A DNA stretch of 35,417 nt from Planctomycetota bacterium (GTDB lineage: Bacteria > Planctomycetota > Phycisphaerae > Sedimentisphaerales > Anaerobacaceae): contig JAGLSU010000038.1 in assembly GCA_023135935.1 (NCBI GenBank), positions 1 through 35,417 of the forward strand, given 5' to 3'. The notes beneath the pieces were generated by a model. It did not search any database. It saw only the letters and a list, made by a program, of their open reading frames with translations, and was not told the origin of the DNA. Numbering within the stretch: position 1 is the stretch's first letter; every line of letters starts with the position of its first letter. Below are positions 16,765-25,298 of this stretch, in pieces. A program made the position numbers and the translations under genes.

Positions 16765-18087
16765 CTACTTGTCTTTAATCGCCTGGTAACCGTAATGAGC
16801 TATGAGGTGGTCGAGTATTACCATTGCGGTATAGTTTTCGGCAACGGGCCAAATGCGACCGGTAATCGTCGGGTCACGTCTGGTGATAGCTTCGAGGTCT
16901 TTGTTTTCCAGAGTATATTTATCAATCGTCTTCTGTGGTCTGTCAATTGTAGGTGTCGGCTTAACGGTCAGTCTGACAACGATTGGTTGACCGGTAGATA
17001 AACCGCCCGTAATTCCACCGGCATGGTTCGAATCGAAAACGACCTTGCCATTCTCGGAATGCATCTGGTCATTGGATTCGTAACCTGTCATATTCTTTAC
17101 AGCAAACCCTGCACCGACTTCTACGCCCTTGACCGCACCTATGCCGAGCATCCTGCCAAGTTCGGCATCGAGCTTATAGAACACCGGCTCGCCCAAACCT
17201 GCGGGAACACCGGTCACAACCACTTCGACTATGCCACCGGATGAATCACCTGTTTTAGTAATCTTGTTACAGGCTTCAACCATCGCGTCAGCTGCGTCGA
17301 TATCAGGACAATTCACTATCGGATGAACACCGTATTTATCCTTTATCTCTTCAGCGGAGGCCTTAGGTGCCTTGTCGCGAATAGCGTCGATTTCATTTTC
17401 GACCTCGGCAAGAACTTTAATTTTCTCCAGAAAACGCATATCCATATTGATACGGTTCTTTACATAAATTTCCTGATAAAACGGGTCGAGGTCATTACGC
17501 ATCTTTTTATAATCTTCGGTGTACTTAAGCGTTTTTTCATGATCGATATCGGGACAGCTTACACCGGCAATCTCTTTGATATATGAGAATACTTCGATGC
17601 CGCATTTTTTCAAAATCTTCTTGGCGACATATCCCGCAGCCACGATAGTGGAAGTATATCTTCCGCTGAATATTCCTGCACCGATGGCATCATCATCCGG
17701 GCCGTATTTCATAAAGGAAGCATAAGACGCGTGTCCCGGACGAGGTGTGCGGTTGGTGTCCTGATATTGCTTTATATGGATGAAGTGACGGTCCAGATTC
17801 GGAATTAAAATCGTCAGTGGCGTTCCGTTGGTATGGTTTTTGTTACCGGCGCCTTCGACAGTGTCAGCGGCATTGAGACCTGTGTAAATAATCGGCAGGT
17901 CCGGTTCTTTTCGCGGACTGGAAAGCTCATCGGCACCCGGCTTCCTGAGAAGCATATCGCCGTATATTTCCTGCTCGCTCAATAACATTCCCGGTGGATG
18001 ACCGTGTATGACAGCCGTTAAACCATCCTGATAAGAACCGCCCGCGACGGTTACCTGAAAAATACGTCCCATGTGACAACCAATCAT
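16765..18087 (-). CDS. aroC: Divergent chorismate synthase (AroC family), GESH motif altered
   Basis: A 440-residue member of the chorismate synthase family, the FMN-dependent enzyme that turns EPSP into chorismate. The family's second signature is intact (GxxSGRYTxxxVxxGYV) and the third nearly so (RRDPT...PVAEN). RPGHA, NHAGGITGGLSTGQPI and VKPTPTID are also present. The first signature, normally GESHG near residue 15, reads GGSYQ at 16-20, so the conserved histidine is Tyr19. The protein is also longer than the usual 350-400 residues. AGGAG lies 7 nt before the ATG at 18087. It follows the EPSP synthase gene by 58 bp on the same strand, so the pair encodes consecutive shikimate steps. It may be a working divergent AroC or a paralogue with changed chemistry; the sequence alone cannot decide. 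Confidence 0.88.
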   Translation of the reverse strand: MIGCHMGRIFQVTVAGGSYQDGLTAVIHGHPPGMLLSEQEIYGDMLLRKPGADELSSPRKEPDLPIIYTGLNAADTVEGAGNKNHTNGTPLTILIPNLDRHFIHIKQYQDTNRTPRPGHASYASFMKYGPDDDAIGAGIFSGRYTSTIVAAGYVAKKILKKCGIEVFSYIKEIAGVSCPDIDHEKTLKYTEDYKKMRNDLDPFYQEIYVKNRINMDMRFLEKIKVLAEVENEIDAIRDKAPKASAEEIKDKYGVHPIVNCPDIDAADAMVEACNKITKTGDSSGGIVEVVVTGVPAGLGEPVFYKLDAELGRMLGIGAVKGVEVGAGFAVKNMTGYESNDQMHSENGKVVFDSNHAGGITGGLSTGQPIVVRLTVKPTPTIDRPQKTIDKYTLENKDLEAITRRDPTITGRIWPVAENYTAMVILDHLIAHYGYQAIKDK

Positions 18088-18145
18088 TCAGTTTCTCCTA
18101 AAAATCTTAATGAGTTTTTGGTTATTGATATCTTTAAATATACAC

Positions 18146-19408
18146 TTATTTTGAAAAAACTTCAAACTTTTCCCAGAAGTCAGGAAAGGACTTTGCCACG
18201 CACATTTCATTTTCGATGTATTGGTTGCCTGTGACCAGTCCGGCTATGGCGAAACTCATCGCAATCCTATGGTCATTGTGGGGGTCTATGTTAGCACCGT
18301 GTATTTGTTTGCTGCCCTCTATGATAAGTGAATTTTCATCGCATTTAGCAGAAACGCCCATTTTCTTAAGTTGCGAAGCCATTACCGCCAGTCTGTCGCA
18401 TTCTTTGTGTCGCAGATGCCCTATGTTTGTGAGTTTGCTTGTACCTTCCGCAAATGCGGCGGCTATTGCCAGTGGTGGTACCAGGTCCGGCAGATTACTC
18501 ATGTCCTGTTCGATTGCGTGCATATTGCTTCCTTCAACACAGATTCGGTCATCTGCTTCGGAAACTTTGCAGCCCATCTTTTCAATGAGTGTCAAAAACC
18601 CCTTGTCTCCCTGTTTTGTGTTGGGATTTAGACCTTTCACAGTAACTTTGGTTTTGCAAATTGCAGCGGCCAGAAAAAAAAACGAAGCGCTGCTGTAGTC
18701 ACCTTCTATCTTTATTTCTCGTGCGGTATATTTTTCATCGTTTGGAATAATTATTTGTTTGTAATTATTGTTCACGGCCTTTACACCGAATTCAGCCATC
18801 ATTTGCAAACTGATATCAAAATAAGGTCTTTCTGTCATTGTGTCGATGCACGTTAAGGTCACTTTGTTATCTGCATAAGGTGAAGATGTAGTAATTGAGC
18901 TGAAATACTGAGATGTTTTCTGGCCTTTTATTTGTGCGTCACCACCTTTTATTCCACCGCCATAAACTTTGATTGGCGGGAAACCTTCCTGTTCGAGATA
19001 TTCTATTTTACAGCCTAATTGCCGCATGCCGTTTACTACTTCCGAAATAGGCCTTTCGGTAATTCTTTCGGCGCCGGTGATAATTACAGGTTTACAGGAC
19101 AGACACGCAGCCGAAGTCAGAAAATTCATACCAACACCGGATTCACCTACGTTTAGTTCTTCAGAGACGGGACTATATTTTCCGTCTGTACCGTACACAA
19201 CTATCTTGTTGTTATCGTGTTCGATTTTTACTCCGAGTCTTTTAAGGCATTCAATGACATTTAACTGGTCTTGTCCGAATAGCGGATTTTGAATAATACT
19301 TTTGCCTTCTGCTAAGGAACTTATAATCAAAGCGCGTAAGGTGTATGCTTTGGCCGGAGGAGCCTCAATTATGACGTCGGTATTGCAGATTTTGTCCACG
19401 GTTTTCAT
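18146..19408 (-). CDS. aroA: 3-phosphoshikimate 1-carboxyvinyltransferase (EPSP synthase)
   Basis: A 420-residue EPSP synthase, which joins shikimate-3-phosphate and PEP. Residues matching the known E. coli ligands are mostly kept: K20 and R25 (PPAKAYTLRAL), R115 (GAERITERP), S-Q in KTSQYF, D and the LRHKECDRL Glu and Arg, DHRIAMSFA, and the final AKSFPDFWEKF Lys. Two positions are unusual: Ala21 replaces the Ser of the usual KS pair, and the GNSGTxxR loop reads GESGVGMN, so Asn95 stands where Arg is normal. Together with the altered AroC next door, this suggests a diverged aroA-aroC lineage. A weak GAAGAGA precedes the start. The degenerate subtilase gene ends 119 bp upstream on the same strand. 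Confidence 0.93.
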   Translation of the reverse strand: MKTVDKICNTDVIIEAPPAKAYTLRALIISSLAEGKSIIQNPLFGQDQLNVIECLKRLGVKIEHDNNKIVVYGTDGKYSPVSEELNVGESGVGMNFLTSAACLSCKPVIITGAERITERPISEVVNGMRQLGCKIEYLEQEGFPPIKVYGGGIKGGDAQIKGQKTSQYFSSITTSSPYADNKVTLTCIDTMTERPYFDISLQMMAEFGVKAVNNNYKQIIIPNDEKYTAREIKIEGDYSSASFFFLAAAICKTKVTVKGLNPNTKQGDKGFLTLIEKMGCKVSEADDRICVEGSNMHAIEQDMSNLPDLVPPLAIAAAFAEGTSKLTNIGHLRHKECDRLAVMASQLKKMGVSAKCDENSLIIEGSKQIHGANIDPHNDHRIAMSFAIAGLVTGNQYIENEMCVAKSFPDFWEKFEVFSK

Positions 19409-19527
19409 ATATTCTCTTCGTTATCCGGAATTCATTGTTAGTGTCGTTCAATGCGCGCAATGTCATTTAAGATATGCCTTTTTACCAGAAATGGCGAAAA
19501 ATTGAAAGCAGTTTTTGAATTGTTGGA

Positions 19528-21267
19528 CTATTCGGAGATGTCTTCTTTGAGCCAATCAGCTGTTTGATTGTTGTAGCTCAAGAGGATTTGCAGGTCATTG
19601 ACGTCGATTGTACCGTTGGTGTTGATGTCACCAAGCAGGTAGCCGTCGGATGAGTTACTGCTGGACGTTAGATTCTTGAACATAATCTCGAAATCGAGTT
19701 CGTTGACAATGCCGTCTGCGTTAAGGTCGTACCAGCCGATATCCTTATCGTTCTGCTTTTCGCTGACGTTCCATGCCGCTGCATACGCCTGAGTCGCCAC
19801 CATTTTATTCGGGTCATCGGTATCACTGTAGACAACGGTAATTTCGTAATCAGTATAGTTCGGGTCAGCCTGACAATAAACATGCTCGACATTGTCAATA
19901 CTGCTGTCACTGTAATCGAGCAGATAATCATTGTTCGGGTCATTAGCATCGACTGCCCAAACTTCAAGTCGTAAATTGGCATCCTTTTCGGGTATCGCCT
20001 CGAATGGATAAACATTGCTATAGTGCTTGTTCCAAACAGTTGTAGCGATGATGAGTTTGTCTGCAGGATTTTGCAGAACAATCTTATAGGATTTTTCCAA
20101 TCCTTCATTTTTCTCCAGTTGGTTCAGGTTCCAGCCGGTTTGTGACATATCTGCTTGTTTGGCAATTAAATGTTTATAAGCACCAACCGCATTCAATGCT
20201 CCGGCCCCCTGAATATAATCGAGCGGCACCTGGTGGTCGTCGTCTTTCGATAATTTACCCTTGTGCCAGTAAGCAAGCTTTGTCGCTGAATTCATCAGGA
20301 TAGCTTTCATTACACAGTTACCGCTATTCGGGTCAACAGCCGCACTTAAATTGGGGTCTTGCTTTGCTTTCTGTCTCAGTAATCCGATTGTTCCTGCAAC
20401 TATCGGTGTTGAAAAGCTTGACCAGTTACCGGCTGGTTCATATTGATTGGGTTCATTAACATCGGCGGCGAGACAATTTCCGACTGTGACAATATCCGGT
20501 TTGCATCTGCCGTCTGCGGTCGGTCCGATACTTGAGTGTTCAGGATATGCCAACGAAAAATTCGCCAACGCAACTGTGAGGTCTTCCGTGTTTACAGAAT
20601 TGATAACACCGACACCGATGACGTTCGAACCTGCGCCCGGATAGAGAGTTGGGTCGTAGGTATTTGAGCCGTTGCCTATGCCAGCTACAATAACAAGACC
20701 GTGCTGTTCGGCAAGTGACTCAAAACCGCGAGTCCACCAATCCTCGAATTGATTACCGATACTTGTAGTAACAACATCTGCCTCAGGCGGCGTGTTGGAA
20801 AAAACGTTATTGATTAGGAAATGCCAGAATTCATAAATGTCAGCTTCGCCTTCGGCAGCGACACCTTGATAATTGAATTGACCCAACTGAGAATCGCTGG
20901 CGTTGGGGTCTTCACCGAGCAGTATCGAACAGATAGCTGTTGAGTGAGGTGAAACGCCTGCCGGTAGTTCACCCTGGTCATAAAAACTCAATTCTTTACC
21001 ATTGAAACAATTATGCTCAACGCTCGGCCGGTAATCGTTTTGTGGTTCACCGTCGGTGTAAGTGATGCTCCTGCAAATAACGGCGAATTTGACACCGGAA
21101 CCGGTCAGGGTTGGGTCTAACTGCTTTAAGGCGTAAATTCCGGCTTGATTCAGACCTTGCGGCTGCATCGTTAGCTCGGATTCCGCAGCAGCTATTGCCG
21201 GCGCATAAAGCGCCATCACCCAAGCCAGTATGCTGATACTAAGCATTTTGTTGGCATTATATGCCAT
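19528..21267 (-). CDS. Secreted subtilase-like (S8) protein with degenerate Asp site and dockerin-like tail
   Basis: A 579-residue exported protein; signal peptide about 1-28 (ILAWVMALYAPAIAAAES), with GGAG 8 nt before the ATG. The S8 fold can be followed: GSGVKFAVICRS at 57-67 aligns with the GVxVAVIDTG strand, so the catalytic Asp position is Cys65; SPHSTAICSILLG gives His108; VAGIGNGSN gives the oxyanion Asn199; WSSFSTPIVAGTIGLL gives Ser284. His, Asn and Ser remain, Asp does not, unless a nearby Asp (TDGEPQND) substitutes. The C-terminal 75 residues carry two dockerin-type calcium loops (DLNADGIVNELDFEIMFKN and GDINTNGTIDVNDLQILLSY). Probably a binding protein or an atypical protease on the cell surface. 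No cohesin gene is in the window. Confidence 0.85.
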   Translation of the reverse strand: MAYNANKMLSISILAWVMALYAPAIAAAESELTMQPQGLNQAGIYALKQLDPTLTGSGVKFAVICRSITYTDGEPQNDYRPSVEHNCFNGKELSFYDQGELPAGVSPHSTAICSILLGEDPNASDSQLGQFNYQGVAAEGEADIYEFWHFLINNVFSNTPPEADVVTTSIGNQFEDWWTRGFESLAEQHGLVIVAGIGNGSNTYDPTLYPGAGSNVIGVGVINSVNTEDLTVALANFSLAYPEHSSIGPTADGRCKPDIVTVGNCLAADVNEPNQYEPAGNWSSFSTPIVAGTIGLLRQKAKQDPNLSAAVDPNSGNCVMKAILMNSATKLAYWHKGKLSKDDDHQVPLDYIQGAGALNAVGAYKHLIAKQADMSQTGWNLNQLEKNEGLEKSYKIVLQNPADKLIIATTVWNKHYSNVYPFEAIPEKDANLRLEVWAVDANDPNNDYLLDYSDSSIDNVEHVYCQADPNYTDYEITVVYSDTDDPNKMVATQAYAAAWNVSEKQNDKDIGWYDLNADGIVNELDFEIMFKNLTSSSNSSDGYLLGDINTNGTIDVNDLQILLSYNNQTADWLKEDISE

Positions 21268-21481
21268 TCAGTTACTCCAGAAATGGCGGCAAAACCAAAA
21301 AAATCGAAAGATTTTCTCCCCTGACTATAAAAAAGCCTGATTTTAAGCCTGCCACCGCTAACTCCTTACAATATACTACCATAAAATGGCTTTGTTTTCA
21401 AGTTAAATTGCCCGCTTAATACCTCAAAAACCGCATTATCAGTAGAGAAAACCCTATTTTTGAAAACTTAATTTAGAAATC

Positions 21482-21510
21482 TTGCCTTTATCAACCGCGA
21501 ATGCTATACT
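21482..21510 (+). promoter_or_regulatory. Sigma70-like promoter of the pyr gene run
   Basis: TTGCCT (21482-21487) and TATACT (21505-21510) are 17 bp apart, and TGC directly before the -10 makes it an extended -10 promoter. It lies 46 bp before the pyrR start. The leader is too short for a classical PyrR-binding attenuator, and no terminator-antiterminator pair is visible. Confidence 0.6.
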
Positions 21511-21555
21511 CAGTCCGGTATTTCGGCTGTATTTGGCTAAGGGTTTGCCGTAATT

Positions 21556-22083
21556 ATGAAAGTAATTTTGGATTCCGGACAGATTGAGCAGGTTCTCGAC
21601 GAATTAGCTGGTCGTATTATTTCCGAAAATCCAGACCAATCAGAACTGGTAGTTATAGGCATTCGCAGCAGGGGGGAGATTCTCGCACAACGACTCTCAG
21701 AACAATTATCGAAAAAACTTGGCAAAGATGTTCTGTGCGGAACTTTGGACATTACACTTTACCGTGACGACCTCAATTCGCCGCAGGGCTCCGCTCAACC
21801 ACAGGTTAGAACCACTGAAATCGGTTTTGATGTAAGTGACAAAATAATCGTTCTGGTGGATGATGTTTTATATACCGGCCGCTCGGTACGTGCGGCATTG
21901 GATGCACTTATAGATTTAGGAAGACCAAAAGCGATTAAACTGGCGGTTCTCGTAGATAGAGCCGGTAGAGAGTTTCCGATACAAGCCGATTACGCAGGTT
22001 ACAAAACAGATGTCGCGCCGGGTGAGTTGGTGCAGGTTAACCTTATCGAATCGGATGGCAAGGATGAAGTGGTTATCGAGTAG
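21556..22083 (+). CDS. pyrR: PyrR bifunctional regulator / uracil phosphoribosyltransferase
   Basis: A 175-residue PyrR, a type I phosphoribosyltransferase-fold protein that in many bacteria binds pyr mRNA in response to UMP and also has uracil phosphoribosyltransferase activity. VVIGIRSRGEILAQRL (32-47), LDITLYRDDL (64-73) and the PRPP loop IVLVDDVLYTGRSVRAAL (98-115) are all diagnostic. The start ATG at 21556 has only a distant AAGGG. It heads a plus-strand run that includes pyrB and pyrC, which fits a role in pyrimidine control. No PyrR-type attenuator is evident in the short leader, so control could act by another route, or PyrR may mainly serve salvage. Confidence 0.95.
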   Translation: MKVILDSGQIEQVLDELAGRIISENPDQSELVVIGIRSRGEILAQRLSEQLSKKLGKDVLCGTLDITLYRDDLNSPQGSAQPQVRTTEIGFDVSDKIIVLVDDVLYTGRSVRAALDALIDLGRPKAIKLAVLVDRAGREFPIQADYAGYKTDVAPGELVQVNLIESDGKDEVVIE

Positions 22084-22109
22084 TAATTAATACTGCCAGA
22101 TAAACTGTT

Positions 22110-23075
22110 ATGGCGTCAAAAACAAAACAATTCGAATGGAATCACAAGCACTTGCTTGGCCTGCGTGATTTAAGTGCTGAAGAAATCACTTATATTCTTG
22201 ATACGGCGCAGGGCTTCGAACAAATAAGCAAACGTGCAGTCAAAAAAGCACCGGCTTTACGCGGCAAATTAGTGGTCAATATGTTCTTCGAAGATAGCAC
22301 GCGAACGCGCAACAGCTTTACCTTAGCCGCAAGCCGATTAAGCGCCGACCTCATAGAGTTCACCAAAAAATCCAGCTCAGTCAGCAAAGGTGAAACACTC
22401 TTAGATACTGCCAGAAATCTGGAGGCGATGGGAATCGATATAGTTGTGATTCGTCACGGTGCAGGTGGGGCACCAAAGCTTTTAAGCAAAAATATAAACG
22501 CATGTGTAATAAATGCCGGCGATGGGTTCTGTGAACATCCGACACAGGCGCTTTTAGATGTTTATACCATTCGCAAGGCAAAGGGGTCTCTCAAAGGTCT
22601 AAAGGTGGCAATCGTTGGTGACATAGCGCACTCTCGTGTTGCCCGCAGTAATATGTGGGCTATGACGAAACTCGGTGCCGAAGTTATTTTTGTCGGTCCG
22701 CCAACCCTTATGCCGGGCGAAGTGGACCGCCTTCCTGTTACTGTCAGCTACTCACTCGATGAAGTAATAGAAAAAGTAGATGTGGTAAATGTGCTTCGGA
22801 TTCAGTTCGAACGCCTCGGAGGAAATCCTTTCCCCTCGGTGCGGGAATATTCGCATTATTTCGGATTGACGGTAGAACGCATGAAAAAAGCCAAGCCCGA
22901 CATTCTCGTTATGCACCCCGGACCAATCAACAGAGGCCTGGAAATAGAAAGCGAAGTAGCCGATGGCCCGAACAGCGTTATCTTAGAGCAGGTTACTAAC
23001 GGTGTAGCGGTAAGAATGGCCGTGCTGTTCCTGGTAAATCAAGCCGCCGCCGCACAAAAAAACTTAAAACTTTAA
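22110..23075 (+). CDS. pyrB: Aspartate carbamoyltransferase catalytic subunit
   Basis: A 321-residue aspartate transcarbamoylase catalytic chain, which makes N-carbamoyl-L-aspartate in UMP synthesis. [12 protein letters not shown] at 59-70 is the carbamoyl phosphate signature (STRT). [29 protein letters not shown] and [13 protein letters not shown] are further ATCase hallmarks. The gene starts 26 bp after pyrR. No pyrI regulatory subunit gene is adjacent. The following gene, a four-helix-bundle protein, begins 7 bp after the stop codon and interrupts the pyrB-pyrC order. Confidence 0.97.
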   Translation: MASKTKQFEWNHKHLLGLRDLSAEEITYILDTAQGFEQISKRAVKKAPALRGKLVVNMFFEDSTRTRNSFTLAASRLSADLIEFTKKSSSVSKGETLLDTARNLEAMGIDIVVIRHGAGGAPKLLSKNINACVINAGDGFCEHPTQALLDVYTIRKAKGSLKGLKVAIVGDIAHSRVARSNMWAMTKLGAEVIFVGPPTLMPGEVDRLPVTVSYSLDEVIEKVDVVNVLRIQFERLGGNPFPSVREYSHYFGLTVERMKKAKPDILVMHPGPINRGLEIESEVADGPNSVILEQVTNGVAVRMAVLFLVNQAAAAQKNLKL

Positions 23076-23082
23076 ACGGGAA

Positions 23083-23454
23083 ATGCAAAACCAAAATTCA
23101 AAATTTAAAACCGAATTAAAACATAGGGCGTATCAATATTCTATTAAAATGATAGAGTTCTTAGATACTTTGCCAAAAGATATGTCTACGAACGTTATTG
23201 CAAAGCAACTATTGAGGTCGGCTACTTCTGTAGGAGCAAATGTTGTTGAAGCTAAAGGTGCTAGTTCTAAACGGGATTTTACCAACTTTTTTAGTTATTC
23301 TCTTAAATCTGCAAACGAAAGTTTGTACTGGCTTGGCTTGCTGAGGGACGCTAAAAAAATGAATAATGCTCAGTTACAGTATCTTTTGGATGAGACTAAA
23401 GAATTAGCAAATATTCTTGGTTCAAGTATTTTGACTCTCAAAGGGAAGAGATAA
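23083..23454 (+). CDS. Four-helix bundle protein (23S rRNA IVP / S23 family)
   Basis: A 123-residue protein of the four-helix bundle family first found in intervening sequences of 23S rRNA genes. The pattern HRAYQYSIKMIEFLDTLPKD...IAKQLLRSATSVGANVVEAKGASSKRDFTNFFSYSLKSANESLYWLGLLRD...LLDETKELANILGSSILTLKGK matches it from end to end. Its biochemical role is not established; relatives associate with nucleic acid, and Avd of diversity-generating retroelements has the same fold. It is AT-richer than pyrB and pyrC. Its 5' end contains CCAAAATTCAAAATTTAAAA (23091-23110), and an approximate inverted copy starts just after its stop (23456-23475). This suggests a cassette inserted into the pyr operon. 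Confidence 0.93.
   Translation: MQNQNSKFKTELKHRAYQYSIKMIEFLDTLPKDMSTNVIAKQLLRSATSVGANVVEAKGASSKRDFTNFFSYSLKSANESLYWLGLLRDAKKMNNAQLQYLLDETKELANILGSSILTLKGKR
23091..23110. repeat. Left arm of imperfect inverted repeat around the IVP gene
   Basis: Reverse-complemented, this 20-mer matches 23456-23475 at 15 of 20 positions. Both are AT-rich, so chance similarity is possible. It encodes the NQNSKF region of the IVP protein. Confidence 0.35.
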
Positions 23455-23455
23455 G

Positions 23456-23508
23456 CTTTGAATTTTAAAATGTGGTTTTTAGTTTTTGCTTTTAACTTTT
23501 TAGTTTGA
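23456..23508. repeat. AT-rich intergenic element between the IVP gene and pyrC
   Basis: Bases 23471-23503 align with 6632-6663 at the tsaB 3' end, and 23456-23475 is the right arm of the inverted repeat around the IVP gene. The element runs to within 3 bp of the pyrC ATG and seems to have replaced its Shine-Dalgarno sequence. Confidence 0.5.
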
Positions 23509-23510
23509 AT

Positions 23511-24797
23511 ATGGCTAAAGAACTTTTAATAAAAAACGGACATGTGATAGACCCAGCCAACGGCATCGACAAAAAGTGCGATGTACTTGTAGTCGATGGC
23601 CAAATAGCAGACCTTGGCAAGGTCGGTAAATCTGTCGCCGATACCATCGACGCTGCCGATAAACTGGTGGTCCCGGGCTTAATTGATATACATGTTCATT
23701 TTCGCGAACCAGGCGATGAAGAAGAAGAAACTATAGCCAGCGGTTCGGCAGCAGCGGTCGCCGCGGGTTTCACTTCGGTTGTGTGTATGCCGAATACCAC
23801 TCCGCCAATCGAAAATGAAACCGATGTCGAATACATTCACCGCAAAGGAAGGCAAGCAAGACAAACCCATGTATATACCATGGGTGCTATAACAAAAAAT
23901 AGAGAAGGTGTCGAACTTTCCGAGATGGGATTTATGGCCGAAGCCGGTGCCGTTGGTTTTACCGATGATGGTAACGGTGTCCAGGACCCCGCTGTTATGC
24001 TTCGCGCCATGAAGTATGCAACCATGCTTGATGTCGTCATATCTCAGCATTGTCAGGATAATAGTTTTGCCGGCAGCGGTGTGATGAATGCCAGCTACTA
24101 TTCGAGCATTCTTGGTCTGCCCGGAATAGACAAACTTGCCGAAGAGGCAATGTTGTGGCGCGATATCCAACTCGTCAAAAAGACGAACGCTCGTTATCAC
24201 GCTCAGCACATATCAACAGCCGAAGCCGTCGAACTGATAAGGACTGCGAAAAAGCAATCTCTTCCGATTACCTGCGAAGTAACACCGCATCATTTACTCT
24301 TGAACGAACAATGTTGTGCCGAATATGATACTAATTACAAAGTTAATCCCCCGTTGCGTACGGAAAAAGATATTGAAGCTTTAAAACAGGCAATTGCCGA
24401 TGGGCTCGTCGATGCCTTAGTGACCGACCATGCGCCGCACCTGCAAAGCGAAAAGGAACTCGAATTTTTGGCGGCTCCTTTCGGTATAGCCGGTTTGGAA
24501 TGCGCCTTGGGACTTTATGTTAAAGCCCTGATTGAACCGGGTATTTTAGACTGGGCCGGACTTATAAAATTAATGACAGAAAAACCAGCCAATATAATTG
24601 GTATTGATAAAGGTACACTGGGTAAAGGCAGACAGGCCGATATTACTATCATCGACCCGGACGCCGAGTACAAAATTGATATAAATAAATTCCGCTCAAA
24701 AAGCAAAAACTGTCCCTATCACGGCTGGACAGTAAAAGGCAAAGTCGAAAAGACTATTGTTGGCGGAGAAGTAAGGTTTTCGGCAGGTGGTGATTAG
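23511..24797 (+). CDS. pyrC: Dihydroorotase (class I)
   Basis: A 428-residue dihydroorotase, which closes carbamoyl aspartate to dihydroorotate using zinc. DIHVHFREPGDEEEETIASG at 59-78 carries the metal ligands H61 and H63. Later HCQD, HAQHISTAEAVELI, CEVTPHHLLL and VTDHAPH supply the remaining metal and catalytic residues, and the length fits class I enzymes. I prefer the ATG at 23511; a TTG two codons upstream is the only other nearby start. Neither has a Shine-Dalgarno sequence, because an AT-rich repeat element abuts the start. Four bases separate its stop from the next gene. Confidence 0.97.
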   Translation: MAKELLIKNGHVIDPANGIDKKCDVLVVDGQIADLGKVGKSVADTIDAADKLVVPGLIDIHVHFREPGDEEEETIASGSAAAVAAGFTSVVCMPNTTPPIENETDVEYIHRKGRQARQTHVYTMGAITKNREGVELSEMGFMAEAGAVGFTDDGNGVQDPAVMLRAMKYATMLDVVISQHCQDNSFAGSGVMNASYYSSILGLPGIDKLAEEAMLWRDIQLVKKTNARYHAQHISTAEAVELIRTAKKQSLPITCEVTPHHLLLNEQCCAEYDTNYKVNPPLRTEKDIEALKQAIADGLVDALVTDHAPHLQSEKELEFLAAPFGIAGLECALGLYVKALIEPGILDWAGLIKLMTEKPANIIGIDKGTLGKGRQADITIIDPDAEYKIDINKFRSKSKNCPYHGWTVKGKVEKTIVGGEVRFSAGGD

Positions 24798-24801
24798 GTA
24801 G

Positions 24802-25281
24802 ATGCCGGTTATAGTCGACGGTTATAATCTGCTAAGAGCAATTCAAAAGGCACACGAGCAGTTCGAATCAGTCAGTGACGTTCAATTATGCCGTATCTTA
24901 GGCAGATACCTAAAGTCAGTTGGCGAAAAGGGCGAAATTATATTTGATGGTATCGGTCCGCCTGATAAAACTGGATTCGATAATATCAGCAATTTAGAAG
25001 TGTTTTTTGTTGGCTTTAACACTGATGCTGATTCGGTCATTGAAGACAAGATAAAAGCCAATACCGCACCTAAGAGATTGGCAGTTGTAAGCAGCGACAG
25101 ACGCATTCGCAGCGCTGCCCAGAAAAGAAAAGCAACATCGTTAAAATCAGACGTTTTTTGGGATAGACTGCAAAAGCAGCTAAGTCGTAAAAGGACAATT
25201 AAGGAACCAAAAGCCAAAAGAGCAGGGCTAACCGAAAGCGAAACCGAACAATGGCTTAAGATTTTTGGTATCGAACAGTAA
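24802..25281 (+). CDS. NYN-domain protein (YacP/Rae1-like)
   Basis: A 159-residue NYN (PIN-like) domain protein. MPVIVDGYNLLRA at 1-13 is the YacP family start with D6 and N8; further acidic positions D49 (IIFDG), D75/D77 and D99 (VVSSDRRIR) are placed as in metal-dependent nucleases of this fold. B. subtilis YacP (Rae1) is a ribosome-associated mRNA endonuclease, so a ribonuclease role is plausible but not shown here. The C-terminal third is basic and helical. It starts 4 bp after pyrC and ends 17 bp before the histidine kinase gene, so it is almost surely in the same transcript. It has no obvious link to pyrimidine synthesis. Confidence 0.85.
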   Translation: MPVIVDGYNLLRAIQKAHEQFESVSDVQLCRILGRYLKSVGEKGEIIFDGIGPPDKTGFDNISNLEVFFVGFNTDADSVIEDKIKANTAPKRLAVVSSDRRIRSAAQKRKATSLKSDVFWDRLQKQLSRKRTIKEPKAKRAGLTESETEQWLKIFGIEQ

Positions 25282-25298
25282 AAAGCGAGATTGAAAAT

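Noticed and set aside
21511-21555. PyrR-dependent attenuator in the pyr leader
   Set aside because: Only about 45 nt lie between promoter and start codon; no terminator and antiterminator pair can be drawn.
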